A stretch of 64,000 bases of DNA from Candidatus Thioglobus sp. MED-G25 (GTDB taxonomy: Bacteria; Pseudomonadota; Gammaproteobacteria; Arenicellales; UBA868): the NCBI GenBank assembly GCA_002456995.1, contig NTKC01000008.1, forward strand, positions 19,488-83,487, written 5' to 3'. The position numbers and the translations under genes are program-made. Within the stretch, counting starts at the first letter, position 1. Every line of letters starts with the position of its first letter. Below the pieces are notes generated by a model that saw only the letters and a program-made list of their open reading frames with translations, made no database searches and was not told where the DNA came from. Positions 52,219 through 61,612 of this stretch are shown piece by piece.

Positions 52219-53787
52219 TCAGGGCTGATCTGAATCCTGATTTCGAAGCTTGTATCGCTGTATCTTTCCGGTTGCTGTCTTGGGCAATACATCTATGAAT
52301 TCAATTCTGCGGGGATACTTAAACAGTGCCAGGCGACCCTTTACAAATTTCTGAAGCTCCTCCACCAGTTCGCTTGTTTTTTCAACACCCGCTTTGAGCA
52401 CAACATAGGCCTTGGGTTTGACAAGACCGAGGTCGTCCTTGTAACCGATAACCGCGACTTCAAGAACCCGCTCATCCGCAATCATCGCGCTCTCCACTTC
52501 GAAGGGAGAGACCCAGATTCCACCGACCTTGAGCATATCGTCGGTTCTACCGCAATAAACATAGTAACCCTGGTTATCCTGATAGTATTTATCTCCCGAA
52601 CGTGTCCACTCACCCTGGAAAGTCTGGACAGACTTCTCAGGTTGTCCCCAGTAACACACAGCGCTGGAAGGGCCTGACACCAACAGCTCACCCATGCCTC
52701 CTGTTTCGACATCCAAATCGTTTTCATCAACAATACGCAACTTATACCCGCCAACAGCTCGGCCGGTTGTACCGTAGCGGACGTCGTCGGGCCTATTGCT
52801 TAGAAAGATATGCAGTAGCTCGGTGCTGCCAAGACCATCAAGAATAGGTACACCAAATCTTCTCTCCCATTCTCTTCCGATCTCCTCAGGCAGAGCTTCG
52901 CCGGCTGACACGCACAATCGAAGTCGGTCCGACACCTTGCTGCGATCGTTGGCATCGTTACTGAGTATCGCGCCGTAAAGTGTCGGCACACCAAAAAATA
53001 TTGAGACTTGTTGGTCTTTCATCACAGACAGCACAATTTCTGGCGTCGGACGATCAGCCAGTAAGACTGTACGGCACCCCACATGTAAGGGGAAGGACAT
53101 GCTGTTACCTAATCCATACGCAAAAAACAGCTTTGCTGCTGAAAAAACAACATCCGACTGATCCAATTTCAGGATCCCATCACCATATAGCCGAGCGGTC
53201 TGGACCAGATCTGAATGACGGTGAACCGCACCCTTAGGCTGCCCAGTCGATCCGGAAGTGTACAGCCAGAATGCAGAATCCTGACGCTGTGTCGGCGCTG
53301 TCGACAGCTTTGCTTCAAACGACCCCATCAATACTGACAGACTGGGTTGACCATCGATGCTAGAACCATCGATAACTACCTCCTCCAGAGACGACTGTCC
53401 GTCAATATGGGGTGCAAATTTTGGGTACAAACTTTCGGACACCACCAACACACGGGCGCACGAATCGTGCAACATGTAGGCGTAGTCAACATCCGTCAGC
53501 ATCGTATTGACGGGAACCGGAATCGCACCGATCTTAATAGCACCCCAAAATACTGCAGGAAACGACACAGAGTCAGTCATACACATCAACACACGCTGCT
53601 CCGCTTTCAATCCCAGATTCGATAATACGTTGCCGGCTTGATCAACCAAGATTGCGAGTTGCTGGTAGGTCCAGTCACCTGCATGGTCTGTGTAGGCAAT
53701 TCGGCTACCAGATGTCTTACCGGCATGCCGATCTATAAAGTGATTGGTCGCGTTGTACATCACAGGTATGTCAATTGTTGTCGCCAC
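52219..53787 (-). CDS. bclA: Benzoate-CoA ligase
   Basis: AMP-binding protein with SAFWLYTSGSTGQPKGAVHRHSDLVQTARLYG, FFAYGLGNSMSFPLHVG, LDGLGSTELLHIFLSN, and a C-terminal PKTATGKIQRYKLR. Confidence 0.88.
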   Translation of the reverse strand: MATTIDIPVMYNATNHFIDRHAGKTSGSRIAYTDHAGDWTYQQLAILVDQAGNVLSNLGLKAEQRVLMCMTDSVSFPAVFWGAIKIGAIPVPVNTMLTDVDYAYMLHDSCARVLVVSESLYPKFAPHIDGQSSLEEVVIDGSSIDGQPSLSVLMGSFEAKLSTAPTQRQDSAFWLYTSGSTGQPKGAVHRHSDLVQTARLYGDGILKLDQSDVVFSAAKLFFAYGLGNSMSFPLHVGCRTVLLADRPTPEIVLSVMKDQQVSIFFGVPTLYGAILSNDANDRSKVSDRLRLCVSAGEALPEEIGREWERRFGVPILDGLGSTELLHIFLSNRPDDVRYGTTGRAVGGYKLRIVDENDLDVETGGMGELLVSGPSSAVCYWGQPEKSVQTFQGEWTRSGDKYYQDNQGYYVYCGRTDDMLKVGGIWVSPFEVESAMIADERVLEVAVIGYKDDLGLVKPKAYVVLKAGVEKTSELVEELQKFVKGRLALFKYPRRIEFIDVLPKTATGKIQRYKLRNQDSDQP

Positions 53788-53959
53788 TGCCCCGCCCTAC
53801 AGCCACTGTCCTGATAAGTGCGAGAAAGAGTATAGCGCTGGCCGAATACGGGTTCGACGGGTCAGTCGACTTCATCGGAAATTATGCAACCCTCTGGTGA
53901 AGATCAACTGAGATCGTATACTAACGCCAGTTCGACTCTCTATGTGACCATACCACGCC

Positions 53960-55225
53960 GTGACAGATCTGGCTGAACACACTCAAGAGCGGCGAAACAT
54001 CGCTGTGATTGGTGCAGGCATTGTTGGTGTCTCCTGTGCCCTCTACCTGCAACAAGCTGGATTCAACGTAACGCTATTCGACCGCGACGAGCCTGGTTCA
54101 GGTGCGACTTACGGTAACGCATGCACATTTGCCTTGTACGGCTCAATACCTGTAAACAGGCCAGACCTGATGTGGCGTTTTCCATCACTGATGTTTGGCC
54201 AGGAACGTCCTCTATCGATTGCCTGGCGCTATATGCCAAAGATGACCCCCTGGCTGATTCAGTTTCTTAAGCACTGTAGACGAAAGCATGTAGACCGCAC
54301 CATTAACGGACTTGGTAGCCTACTCCGCGATGCTGAAGATGCTTCTATGATTCTGTTTCGTGCAAGCGGTGGTGATGATCTGATCTCACGGGATGGAACG
54401 ATCTATATCTACCCATCCTCAGAATCTTTCGACGCCGACGCAGTAAATCGCCAACGCCGACTTACTCAAGGCGCCCAGATCCAGGAACTCACTGCAACCG
54501 ATCTTCAAGACCTCGAACCCAACTTAGCACCAATTTTTCCACATGCTGTGTTGTATCCGAACGGCTTTACAATACTTGACCCCAAACAGATGACCAGCCG
54601 CATGGTAGACCACCTGTGTCACACCGGCGGCCACTTTATCAAAGGCGAGGTCTCTGCTGTGGAGGCTCATTCCGCAGACCGTGTTGCATTCAAGGTTAAT
54701 GGCAACCGTCATCACTACGACCAGGCGGTTCTTGCTGGTGGTGCCTGGTCAATGCAGATTGCAAAAGACGGTTGTGAAAAGCTACCGCTCGATACTGAGC
54801 GTGGCTATCATGTGCTATTTTCGGAGTCCGCTGAGCTTCTCAACCGGCCGGTTGGATTTGCAGATGCTGGTTTTTACATGACCCCAATGTATCAGGGGCT
54901 GAGGGCCGCTGGAACCGTCGAACTCGGGGGATTAAATGCTGCTCCCAATCCTGAGCGCCTGGCTTATATTGAACGTCGTGTACGGCAGGCGCTACCGGAT
55001 GTCGGGCCCGCGTCGGATACCTGGCTTGGCTTTCGGCCAACATTGCCGGACAGCCTACCGGTGATTGGCCGTTCCAGACACAATCCCAATCTAATTTTTG
55101 CCTTTGGACACCATCATCTGGGGCTGACACTGGGCGGTATTACCGGCAAGCTGGTGAGTGAGATTGCGGCAGGCGCAATACCCTCACTCGACGTCACACC
55201 ATTTAGACCGGACCGTTTCAGTTGA
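53960..55225 (+). CDS. FAD-dependent oxidoreductase, DadA-like (D-amino-acid dehydrogenase family)
   Basis: IAVIGAGIVGVSCALYLQQAGFNVTLFDRDEPGSGATYGNA; TWLGFRPTLPDSLPVIGRSRHNPNLIFAFGHHHLGLTLGGITG. Confidence 0.9.
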   Translation: MTDLAEHTQERRNIAVIGAGIVGVSCALYLQQAGFNVTLFDRDEPGSGATYGNACTFALYGSIPVNRPDLMWRFPSLMFGQERPLSIAWRYMPKMTPWLIQFLKHCRRKHVDRTINGLGSLLRDAEDASMILFRASGGDDLISRDGTIYIYPSSESFDADAVNRQRRLTQGAQIQELTATDLQDLEPNLAPIFPHAVLYPNGFTILDPKQMTSRMVDHLCHTGGHFIKGEVSAVEAHSADRVAFKVNGNRHHYDQAVLAGGAWSMQIAKDGCEKLPLDTERGYHVLFSESAELLNRPVGFADAGFYMTPMYQGLRAAGTVELGGLNAAPNPERLAYIERRVRQALPDVGPASDTWLGFRPTLPDSLPVIGRSRHNPNLIFAFGHHHLGLTLGGITGKLVSEIAAGAIPSLDVTPFRPDRFS

Positions 55226-56880
55226 CGATGGAGATCGATTTCCAGACCGAACCCCAGCGGTATAAGCACTGGCACCTTCGCCTGGACGGCCGGGTTGCGC
55301 ATCTGATCTTAGATGTCGACGAAGACGGTGGCCTGTTCAACGGTTACCAACTCAAACTCAATTCCTACGATCTTGGTGTCGATATTGAACTCAATGACGC
55401 TATTCAACGCCTGCGTTTCGAACATCCAGACGTCAGTATTGTCCTACTGGAATCTGCTAAACCCGCGGTTTTCAGCGCAGGTGCCAATATCAGAATGCTC
55501 GCTGGCGCCAGTCACGCACACAAGGTCAATTTCTGTAAGTTCACTAACGAAACTCGCAATGCTATCGAGGATGCGTCTGCATGGTCAGAAAAGACCTTCA
55601 TAAGCGTCATACAGGGCACCTGTGCCGGTGGTGGTTATGAACTGGTCCTCGCTACGGACCACATTCTGATGGCTGATGATGGTTCATCGAGCATCGCTCT
55701 TCCAGAAGTACCACTTCTTGCTGTTCTTCCCGGCACCGGTGGTCTGACACGGATCACAGACAAACGAAAAGTTCGTCGAGACATCGCTGATGTATTTTCA
55801 ACACTGGAAGAAGGTGTCCGCGGCCCTAAAGCACTGACTTGGGGGCTTATCGACCAGACCGTGCCACCCTCAGAACTTGCAGGCGTGATTGAACACCTCA
55901 TTAATCAACTGGCAGAACAGCCTGATCCACCAGTCAACCGCAAAGGCATAATCCTCAAACCCCTGAAACGCAATTCTTCTGACTGTACGGTGAGCTACTC
56001 TACTGTTCGTGTGGACAAAAACCGTACTGGTCGTACTGCAACCCTCACCATCTCGGGTCCAAAATCCGCAGCGCCCGAAAATAATGATGCACTGTCGGCG
56101 AGCGGTGCGGCGGCGTGGGTACTGCGCTGTGCCCGCGAATTGGACGATGCGCTGCTTCATCTGCGGTTCAACGAGCCCGATCTAGGTGTGTTGATTTTTC
56201 GGACTGAAGGTGATTCTGCTACTGCACTGCAGCACGATGCGTTCTTGAATCAGCACGCTGAGCATTGGCTTGTTCGTGAGATCATGTTGTACTGGAAACG
56301 CGTATTGAAACGTATTGATCTGACGTCAAGGTCTCTTGTTACACTAATCGATCCTGGCAGCTGTTTTGTAGGACTACTGGCGGAGATAATGTTCGCGTGC
56401 GACCGCACGTACATGCTAATCGGTCAACTCGATGGAGACCCTCGTCCATCACCTGCGGTCATACTGACGACCTCTAACTTTGGGCCCTATCCGATGAGTA
56501 ACAACCTTACCCGTCTAAATACGCGATTCATCGGGCGGCCGAGCACCGTGACGGAACTCTTCGATCTTATCGGTGACGCACTGCCTGCTCGGATCTGTCT
56601 GGACTTGGGCCTGGTTACATTTGCATTTGACGAATTGGACTGGGAAGACGAAATTCGGATTTTTCTAGAAGAACGTGCCGCATTTTCGCCTGACGCTCTG
56701 ACTGGACTGGAGGCAAATCTTCGCTTTCCAGGACCAGAGACCATGGAAACTAAGATTTTCGGACGACTAAGTGCGTGGCAGAACTGGATCTTTCAACGCG
56801 GCAATGCTACGGGCGAACAAGGCGCATTGTGCCGATACGGTTCCGGCCAAAAAGGGGTTTTTAGTCCCGAACGTACGTAA
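55222..56880 (+). CDS. boxC: 2,3-epoxybenzoyl-CoA dihydrolase (benzoyl-CoA-dihydrodiol lyase)
   Basis: Long crotonase-related protein starting FQTEPQRYKHWHLRLDGRVAHLILDVDEDGGLFNGYQLKLNSYDLGVDIEL; precedes boxB. Start is TTG 55222 or ATG 55228. Confidence 0.92.
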   Translation: MTMEIDFQTEPQRYKHWHLRLDGRVAHLILDVDEDGGLFNGYQLKLNSYDLGVDIELNDAIQRLRFEHPDVSIVLLESAKPAVFSAGANIRMLAGASHAHKVNFCKFTNETRNAIEDASAWSEKTFISVIQGTCAGGGYELVLATDHILMADDGSSSIALPEVPLLAVLPGTGGLTRITDKRKVRRDIADVFSTLEEGVRGPKALTWGLIDQTVPPSELAGVIEHLINQLAEQPDPPVNRKGIILKPLKRNSSDCTVSYSTVRVDKNRTGRTATLTISGPKSAAPENNDALSASGAAAWVLRCARELDDALLHLRFNEPDLGVLIFRTEGDSATALQHDAFLNQHAEHWLVREIMLYWKRVLKRIDLTSRSLVTLIDPGSCFVGLLAEIMFACDRTYMLIGQLDGDPRPSPAVILTTSNFGPYPMSNNLTRLNTRFIGRPSTVTELFDLIGDALPARICLDLGLVTFAFDELDWEDEIRIFLEERAAFSPDALTGLEANLRFPGPETMETKIFGRLSAWQNWIFQRGNATGEQGALCRYGSGQKGVFSPERT

Positions 56881-56912
56881 GCACTAAATCATTACAGACT
56901 ACAGGATCCATC

Positions 56913-58364
56913 GTGACGGCCGAAAGCACCCAAGTCAGCTACGACACACTCATTCCGAACAATGTAGGCCTGTCGTCTGACCGCCGGGTTCTTAAAGGAC
57001 TCGAACAGTGGCATCCAGAGTTTCTAAACTGGTGGCACGACATGGGACCGGATGGTTTTCAGCATGTTCCCGTTTATCTGCGTACAGCTGTGAGTGTCGA
57101 TCGTGATGGCTGGGCTCAGTTTGGCTACGTCAAGATGCCGGATTACCGATGGGGTGTTCTGCTCGCTCCACGAATAGAAGGTCGTACTATCGGATTCGGC
57201 CACTATCTGGGTGAACCAGTCTGGCAAGAAGTGCCCGGGGAGCAGCGGGCTGCGCTGAGACGGCTAATTGTCATCCAGGGGGACACGGAACCGGCATCAG
57301 TTGAACAACAACGTCACCTCGGTAAAACTGCACCTTCACTTTACGACTTACGCAATCTGTTCCAGGTGAATGTAGAAGAAGCTCGACACCTCTGGGCGAT
57401 GGTTTACCTGTTACATAAGTATTTTGGGCGTGACGGCCGGGAGGAGGCGCAAGAGCTGCTGCGACGGCGTTCCGGTGACAGTAACTCACCGCGATTATTG
57501 GGGGCGTTTAATGAGGCAACGCCCGACTGGCTGTCGTACTTCATGTTCACTTTCTTCACCGATCGCGATGGCAAAATGCAACTAGAGAGTCTCGCCCAGT
57601 CCGGGTTTGACCCGCTGGCGAGAACTACACGGTTTATGCTCACCGAAGAGGCTCACCATATGTTTATTGGTCAGACCGGTATCGCCCGAATCGTCAAGAG
57701 CACATGTTTGGCCATGCGGAAAAACGATCTTCATGACCCTTATGACGTTGAGCGGATCCGGCCACTGGGTGTTATCGATCTACCTACGGTGCAACGCAAG
57801 TTAAATTTCCATTTTTCGGTATCGCTCGATCTGTTCGGATCGGAGATATCAACCAATGCCGCTGGATTTTTTGATTCAGGCATAAAGGGTCGTTACCGAG
57901 AGAACGGAATTGAGGACGATCACCAGCTCGTTACTGCAACTTATTCGGTTCTTAAACTTGAGCAGGGCCACATAGGGTCGGTCGATACAGCGGCTCTGCC
58001 GGCGCTGAATGCCCGCCTGCGTGATGATTATGTACGCGAGTGCGCGAGAGGCGTAGATCGGTGGAACACAATTATCAGAAAAGCTGGAATCCCTTTTACC
58101 CTTTTTCTGCCGCATGTGGCGTTCTCCCGCACCGTCGGCGAGTTTGCCGATATCCATGCCACTCCTCAGGGGCATATACTGACAGACGATGAATGGCATC
58201 AACAGAAACACCGTTTCCTACCGACCGCAGACGATGAGGCCTACCTCAATTCACTGATGATCTCGGTTTTCGAACCTGGCGAGTTCGCGTCCTGGATCGC
58301 CCCACCGGGCAATCCGATCGACAACAAATCCGCCAACTTCAAATACGTTAGGCTGAACCGTTGA
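56913..58364 (+). CDS. boxB: Benzoyl-CoA 2,3-epoxidase, diiron oxygenase subunit
   Basis: LIPNNVGLSSDRRVLKGLEQWHPEFLNWWHDMGPDGF, FQVNVEEARHLWAMVYLLHKYFGRDGREEAQELL, TRFMLTEEAHHMFIG (diiron ligands). Confidence 0.94.
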   Translation: MTAESTQVSYDTLIPNNVGLSSDRRVLKGLEQWHPEFLNWWHDMGPDGFQHVPVYLRTAVSVDRDGWAQFGYVKMPDYRWGVLLAPRIEGRTIGFGHYLGEPVWQEVPGEQRAALRRLIVIQGDTEPASVEQQRHLGKTAPSLYDLRNLFQVNVEEARHLWAMVYLLHKYFGRDGREEAQELLRRRSGDSNSPRLLGAFNEATPDWLSYFMFTFFTDRDGKMQLESLAQSGFDPLARTTRFMLTEEAHHMFIGQTGIARIVKSTCLAMRKNDLHDPYDVERIRPLGVIDLPTVQRKLNFHFSVSLDLFGSEISTNAAGFFDSGIKGRYRENGIEDDHQLVTATYSVLKLEQGHIGSVDTAALPALNARLRDDYVRECARGVDRWNTIIRKAGIPFTLFLPHVAFSRTVGEFADIHATPQGHILTDDEWHQQKHRFLPTADDEAYLNSLMISVFEPGEFASWIAPPGNPIDNKSANFKYVRLNR

Positions 58365-58430
58365 AGCAATCACAGTTTCTTCCACCTTGCAGTGATAAAC
58401 TCTTTAGCTGCTAACAGTGATTATATTTTC

Positions 58431-59468
58431 ATGGAATTTCTCTCAAACTACGGCTTGTTCCTAGCGAAAACAGTAACCCTACTGGCCGCACTGCTGGCAG
58501 TTGTCGGGTTTATCTCAACCCTGGCAATGCGCCGACGAAGTGCTGCCCCGGAGCATATAGAAGTCAAACCGATCAATGACCGGTACCGTGACATCAGTGA
58601 CGTATTGCAACATTCCATGCTGCACGAGAATGAGGCAAAGAAAAAACGAAAAGCCGACAAGAAAGCAAAAAAAGCAGAGGCAAAGAAATCAAAAAAACAG
58701 AACAGTGAGTACAGGAAACGACTGTTTATTCTCGATTTCCAAGGCGACCTCCGTGGTTCTGAAGTCGCGACACTTCGAGAAGAAGTCACAGCCGTGTTAT
58801 TGGTTGCTCGAGAACAAGATGAGGTATTGCTTCGACTCGAAAGCGCAGGTGGGATGGTCCATGCATACGGCTTGGCTGCTTCTCAACTGTCAAGAATTCG
58901 CGAAAAGAAAATCAAACTCACTATCGCGGTCGACAAAGTCGCAGCCAGCGGCGGTTACCTCATGGCCTGCGTGGGTGATCGAATACTCGCCGCGCCCTTT
59001 GCCATTATCGGCTCTATTGGTGTGATCACACAGATACCGAACTTTAATCGACTTCTGAAAAAACACGATATCGACTATGAACAGGTGACGGCTGGGGAAT
59101 TCAAACGGACGGTTACTATGTTTGGTGAAACCACCGACAAGGCGCGACAGAAACTCAAGGAGGAGGTCGAAGACACCCATATGCTGTTCAAAGATTTTGT
59201 TAAGGAGCAGCGACCTGTGGTAGATCTCGAAAAAGTGGCCACCGGTGAATACTGGCTGGGAACCCGAGCGCATGCGTTGAACCTTGTAGATGACCTATGT
59301 ACCAGCGATGACCACTTGATGTCGCTGAGAAATGAAGTCGATTTGTACGAAGTGCACTACAAAATTAAGCAGAAGTTCAGTGACAAGGTATTTTCCCTGT
59401 TCAGTAGATTGCAGCGGAACAGCTTGATCAATTACACCGAACCCACTCAACCGCCCAGCCTGACCTGA
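58431..59468 (+). CDS. sohB: Protease SohB (signal peptide peptidase family)
   Basis: N-terminal TM, Lys-rich linker, DFQGDLRGSEVATLREEVTAVL, RLESAGGMVHAYGLAASQL, DKVAASGGYLMACVGDRILAAPFAIIGSIGV. Confidence 0.93.
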   Translation: MEFLSNYGLFLAKTVTLLAALLAVVGFISTLAMRRRSAAPEHIEVKPINDRYRDISDVLQHSMLHENEAKKKRKADKKAKKAEAKKSKKQNSEYRKRLFILDFQGDLRGSEVATLREEVTAVLLVAREQDEVLLRLESAGGMVHAYGLAASQLSRIREKKIKLTIAVDKVAASGGYLMACVGDRILAAPFAIIGSIGVITQIPNFNRLLKKHDIDYEQVTAGEFKRTVTMFGETTDKARQKLKEEVEDTHMLFKDFVKEQRPVVDLEKVATGEYWLGTRAHALNLVDDLCTSDDHLMSLRNEVDLYEVHYKIKQKFSDKVFSLFSRLQRNSLINYTEPTQPPSLT

Positions 59469-59482
59469 ACCGGAGCAAGTCT

Positions 59483-60004
59483 ATGATCTATTCTCTGGGC
59501 ACCTTGTCACCAAGAATAGCAGAAAACGTCTATGTGGCGGACAGCGCAGACGTTATTGGCAACGTGGAAATCGGAAGTGGATCGAGTGTCTGGTTTAATA
59601 CCGTGCTAAGAGCAGATAACGACTTGATCCGTATCGGCACCGGCAGCAATATTCAAGATGGGACGGTCATTCACGTGGATGAAGGCATCCCCACACACAT
59701 TGGTGATAATGTCACGGTAGGCCACAACACAATGATCCACGGCTGCACCTTGGAAGATGGTTGTCTGGTAGGTATTGGTACGACAATACTAGACTATGCC
59801 GTCGTTGGAGCACATTCCATTGTTGGCGCCAACTCCTTGATCACGGAACGAAAGACTTACCCCTCGAGGTCTTTGATTCTCGGATCTCCGGCCAAAGTCG
59901 TGCGAGATCTAACCGATGAGGAAGTGAGCCTACTGGAGTGGACAGCGGCACACTACAGCAAAAACGCAGCTCATTTTCGTAACAATCTCAGAGCAGTTGA
60001 CTGA
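59483..60004 (+). CDS. Gamma carbonic anhydrase family protein
   Basis: Left-handed beta-helix hexapeptides; WFNTVLRADNDLIRIGTGSNIQDGTVIHVDEG, VGHNTMIHGCTLEDGCLVGIG. Confidence 0.93.
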   Translation: MIYSLGTLSPRIAENVYVADSADVIGNVEIGSGSSVWFNTVLRADNDLIRIGTGSNIQDGTVIHVDEGIPTHIGDNVTVGHNTMIHGCTLEDGCLVGIGTTILDYAVVGAHSIVGANSLITERKTYPSRSLILGSPAKVVRDLTDEEVSLLEWTAAHYSKNAAHFRNNLRAVD

Positions 60005-60046
60005 AACTCCTATCAGGGTACATCACGCGACGATGGTGGCACAGGC

Positions 60047-61612
60047 TCAACTCGAGTAATCACCTGAGAGTTTTAGCCGCTGAATCTTTCCGGATGGTCC
60101 TTTAGGTAACTCATCAAGAACATATATATGTTTGGGTGATTTAAACGGCCCTAGTGCATTAATGCAAAATTCGCGTAGAGCATTTTCATCGAGTTGCTGA
60201 CCAGGATTAGGGACCACACAGGCAGCAATTTCCTCACCATACTCAGGATCGGGTACAGCAATCGCCGCTGCCTCAAGGATCCCAGGGAAACGATAGAGCA
60301 CATCATCGATCTCTCGCGGTGAGATGTTCTCGCCACCTTTGATAATAATTTCCTTAATTCTGCCAGTTACATAGACGTATCCTGATCCATCTTTATGGCC
60401 TAGATCACCAGTTCGGTACCAACCGTCTGTTGAAAACGCCTCACGTGTCGCCTGCTCATCATTCAGATAGGTACGCATAAGATTCGGCCCCCGCACTTCG
60501 ATTTCGCCCACGACCTCGTTTTTACAATCTGCACCTTCACCGTCTCTGATACGAATTTCATTGCCGCAGGGCAGACCCGGTGACCCAATCTTCTGCTGTG
60601 CGGGATCCAACGGATTGGACAGAATTTGGGCAGCTGTTTCCGTAATACCCATGGTTTCAACCATTGGGATTCCAAATCTCGCCACAAATGCCTTGTGTAC
60701 GGCGGGTGCCAATGGTGCAGAAGCACAACGGCCAAACCGGACATTGCTCAGTTGAGATTCTGTGATGTGCTGTGTAGCTTCTTCCGTACCCAGCAGATAG
60801 GAAATCATTGTCGGCACGACACTGAACCAGGTACAGTTTTCGTTCACAACCCAGTGCCAGAATCTTTGCGTGCTGAACTTCCTCGGCATGACTACAGATG
60901 AACCACTCACCAGCGGCGCCATAACTGTCACGACCTGGCCATTAATATGGCACAAGGGCAATACACACAATGCTCGATCACTGTTGCCCAGATGATGTGC
61001 AGAACAGGTATTGGCGCCTCCAGCTAACAGGCTGGCATGGGTATGGATCACTCCCTTAGGCCGTCCTGTGGTACCGGACGTGTAGATCAGTAACGCATCA
61101 TCAGCAGATTGAGGTGGGTCTGTATCTTGGTGGTTTTGAGTTTCAAGGAGTTGCAAACCGCCGTCACCCGCGACCCGATGTACTTTCACCTGCTGACAAG
61201 ATGCAACAACTGCAGCGCTCGCCAGATCAGCATGGTCATCGTCGGCAAATAGATGCCGGATACCAGAATGCTTGATCACATAGCCCAGGGTGTCAATACC
61301 GGCTACGGAATTAAGCATCAACGACACACGTCTGCTGTACATGCAGCCCAGAAAAAGCTCGAGTGCTGTTCGCCCATTGGCCATCAGCATCCCAACAGTC
61401 TCACCCTCAGAAACGCCTGAATTGGTCAGGTGGGGCCGAAGCCGGGCTGCAGTCTGACGCTGCTCTCCCCAAGTGACCTTGCCATGAGTCTCTGGGAAAA
61501 CGGCAAACACCCGATCGGGAAATTGTTTTGCCCCGTAATCAAGCACAGACCTGACAGTTTGACCTTTTAAGTCCGCTAACGGTGCGAAACCGGTCGCCAA
61601 CCTACTTACCAT
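60047..61612 (-). CDS. Acyl-CoA synthetase (AMP-forming)
   Basis: LLIYTSGTTGRPKGVIHTHASLLAGG, TDGWYRTGDLGHKDGSGYVYVTGRIKEIIIKGGENISPREID, LPKGPSGKIQRLKL. Confidence 0.92.
   Translation of the reverse strand: MVSRLATGFAPLADLKGQTVRSVLDYGAKQFPDRVFAVFPETHGKVTWGEQRQTAARLRPHLTNSGVSEGETVGMLMANGRTALELFLGCMYSRRVSLMLNSVAGIDTLGYVIKHSGIRHLFADDDHADLASAAVVASCQQVKVHRVAGDGGLQLLETQNHQDTDPPQSADDALLIYTSGTTGRPKGVIHTHASLLAGGANTCSAHHLGNSDRALCVLPLCHINGQVVTVMAPLVSGSSVVMPRKFSTQRFWHWVVNENCTWFSVVPTMISYLLGTEEATQHITESQLSNVRFGRCASAPLAPAVHKAFVARFGIPMVETMGITETAAQILSNPLDPAQQKIGSPGLPCGNEIRIRDGEGADCKNEVVGEIEVRGPNLMRTYLNDEQATREAFSTDGWYRTGDLGHKDGSGYVYVTGRIKEIIIKGGENISPREIDDVLYRFPGILEAAAIAVPDPEYGEEIAACVVPNPGQQLDENALREFCINALGPFKSPKHIYVLDELPKGPSGKIQRLKLSGDYSS

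Noticed and set aside
51825-52298. 157-aa plus-strand ORF in the benzoate cluster
   Set aside because: Antisense to the hydrolase/ligase genes; no recognisable domain.
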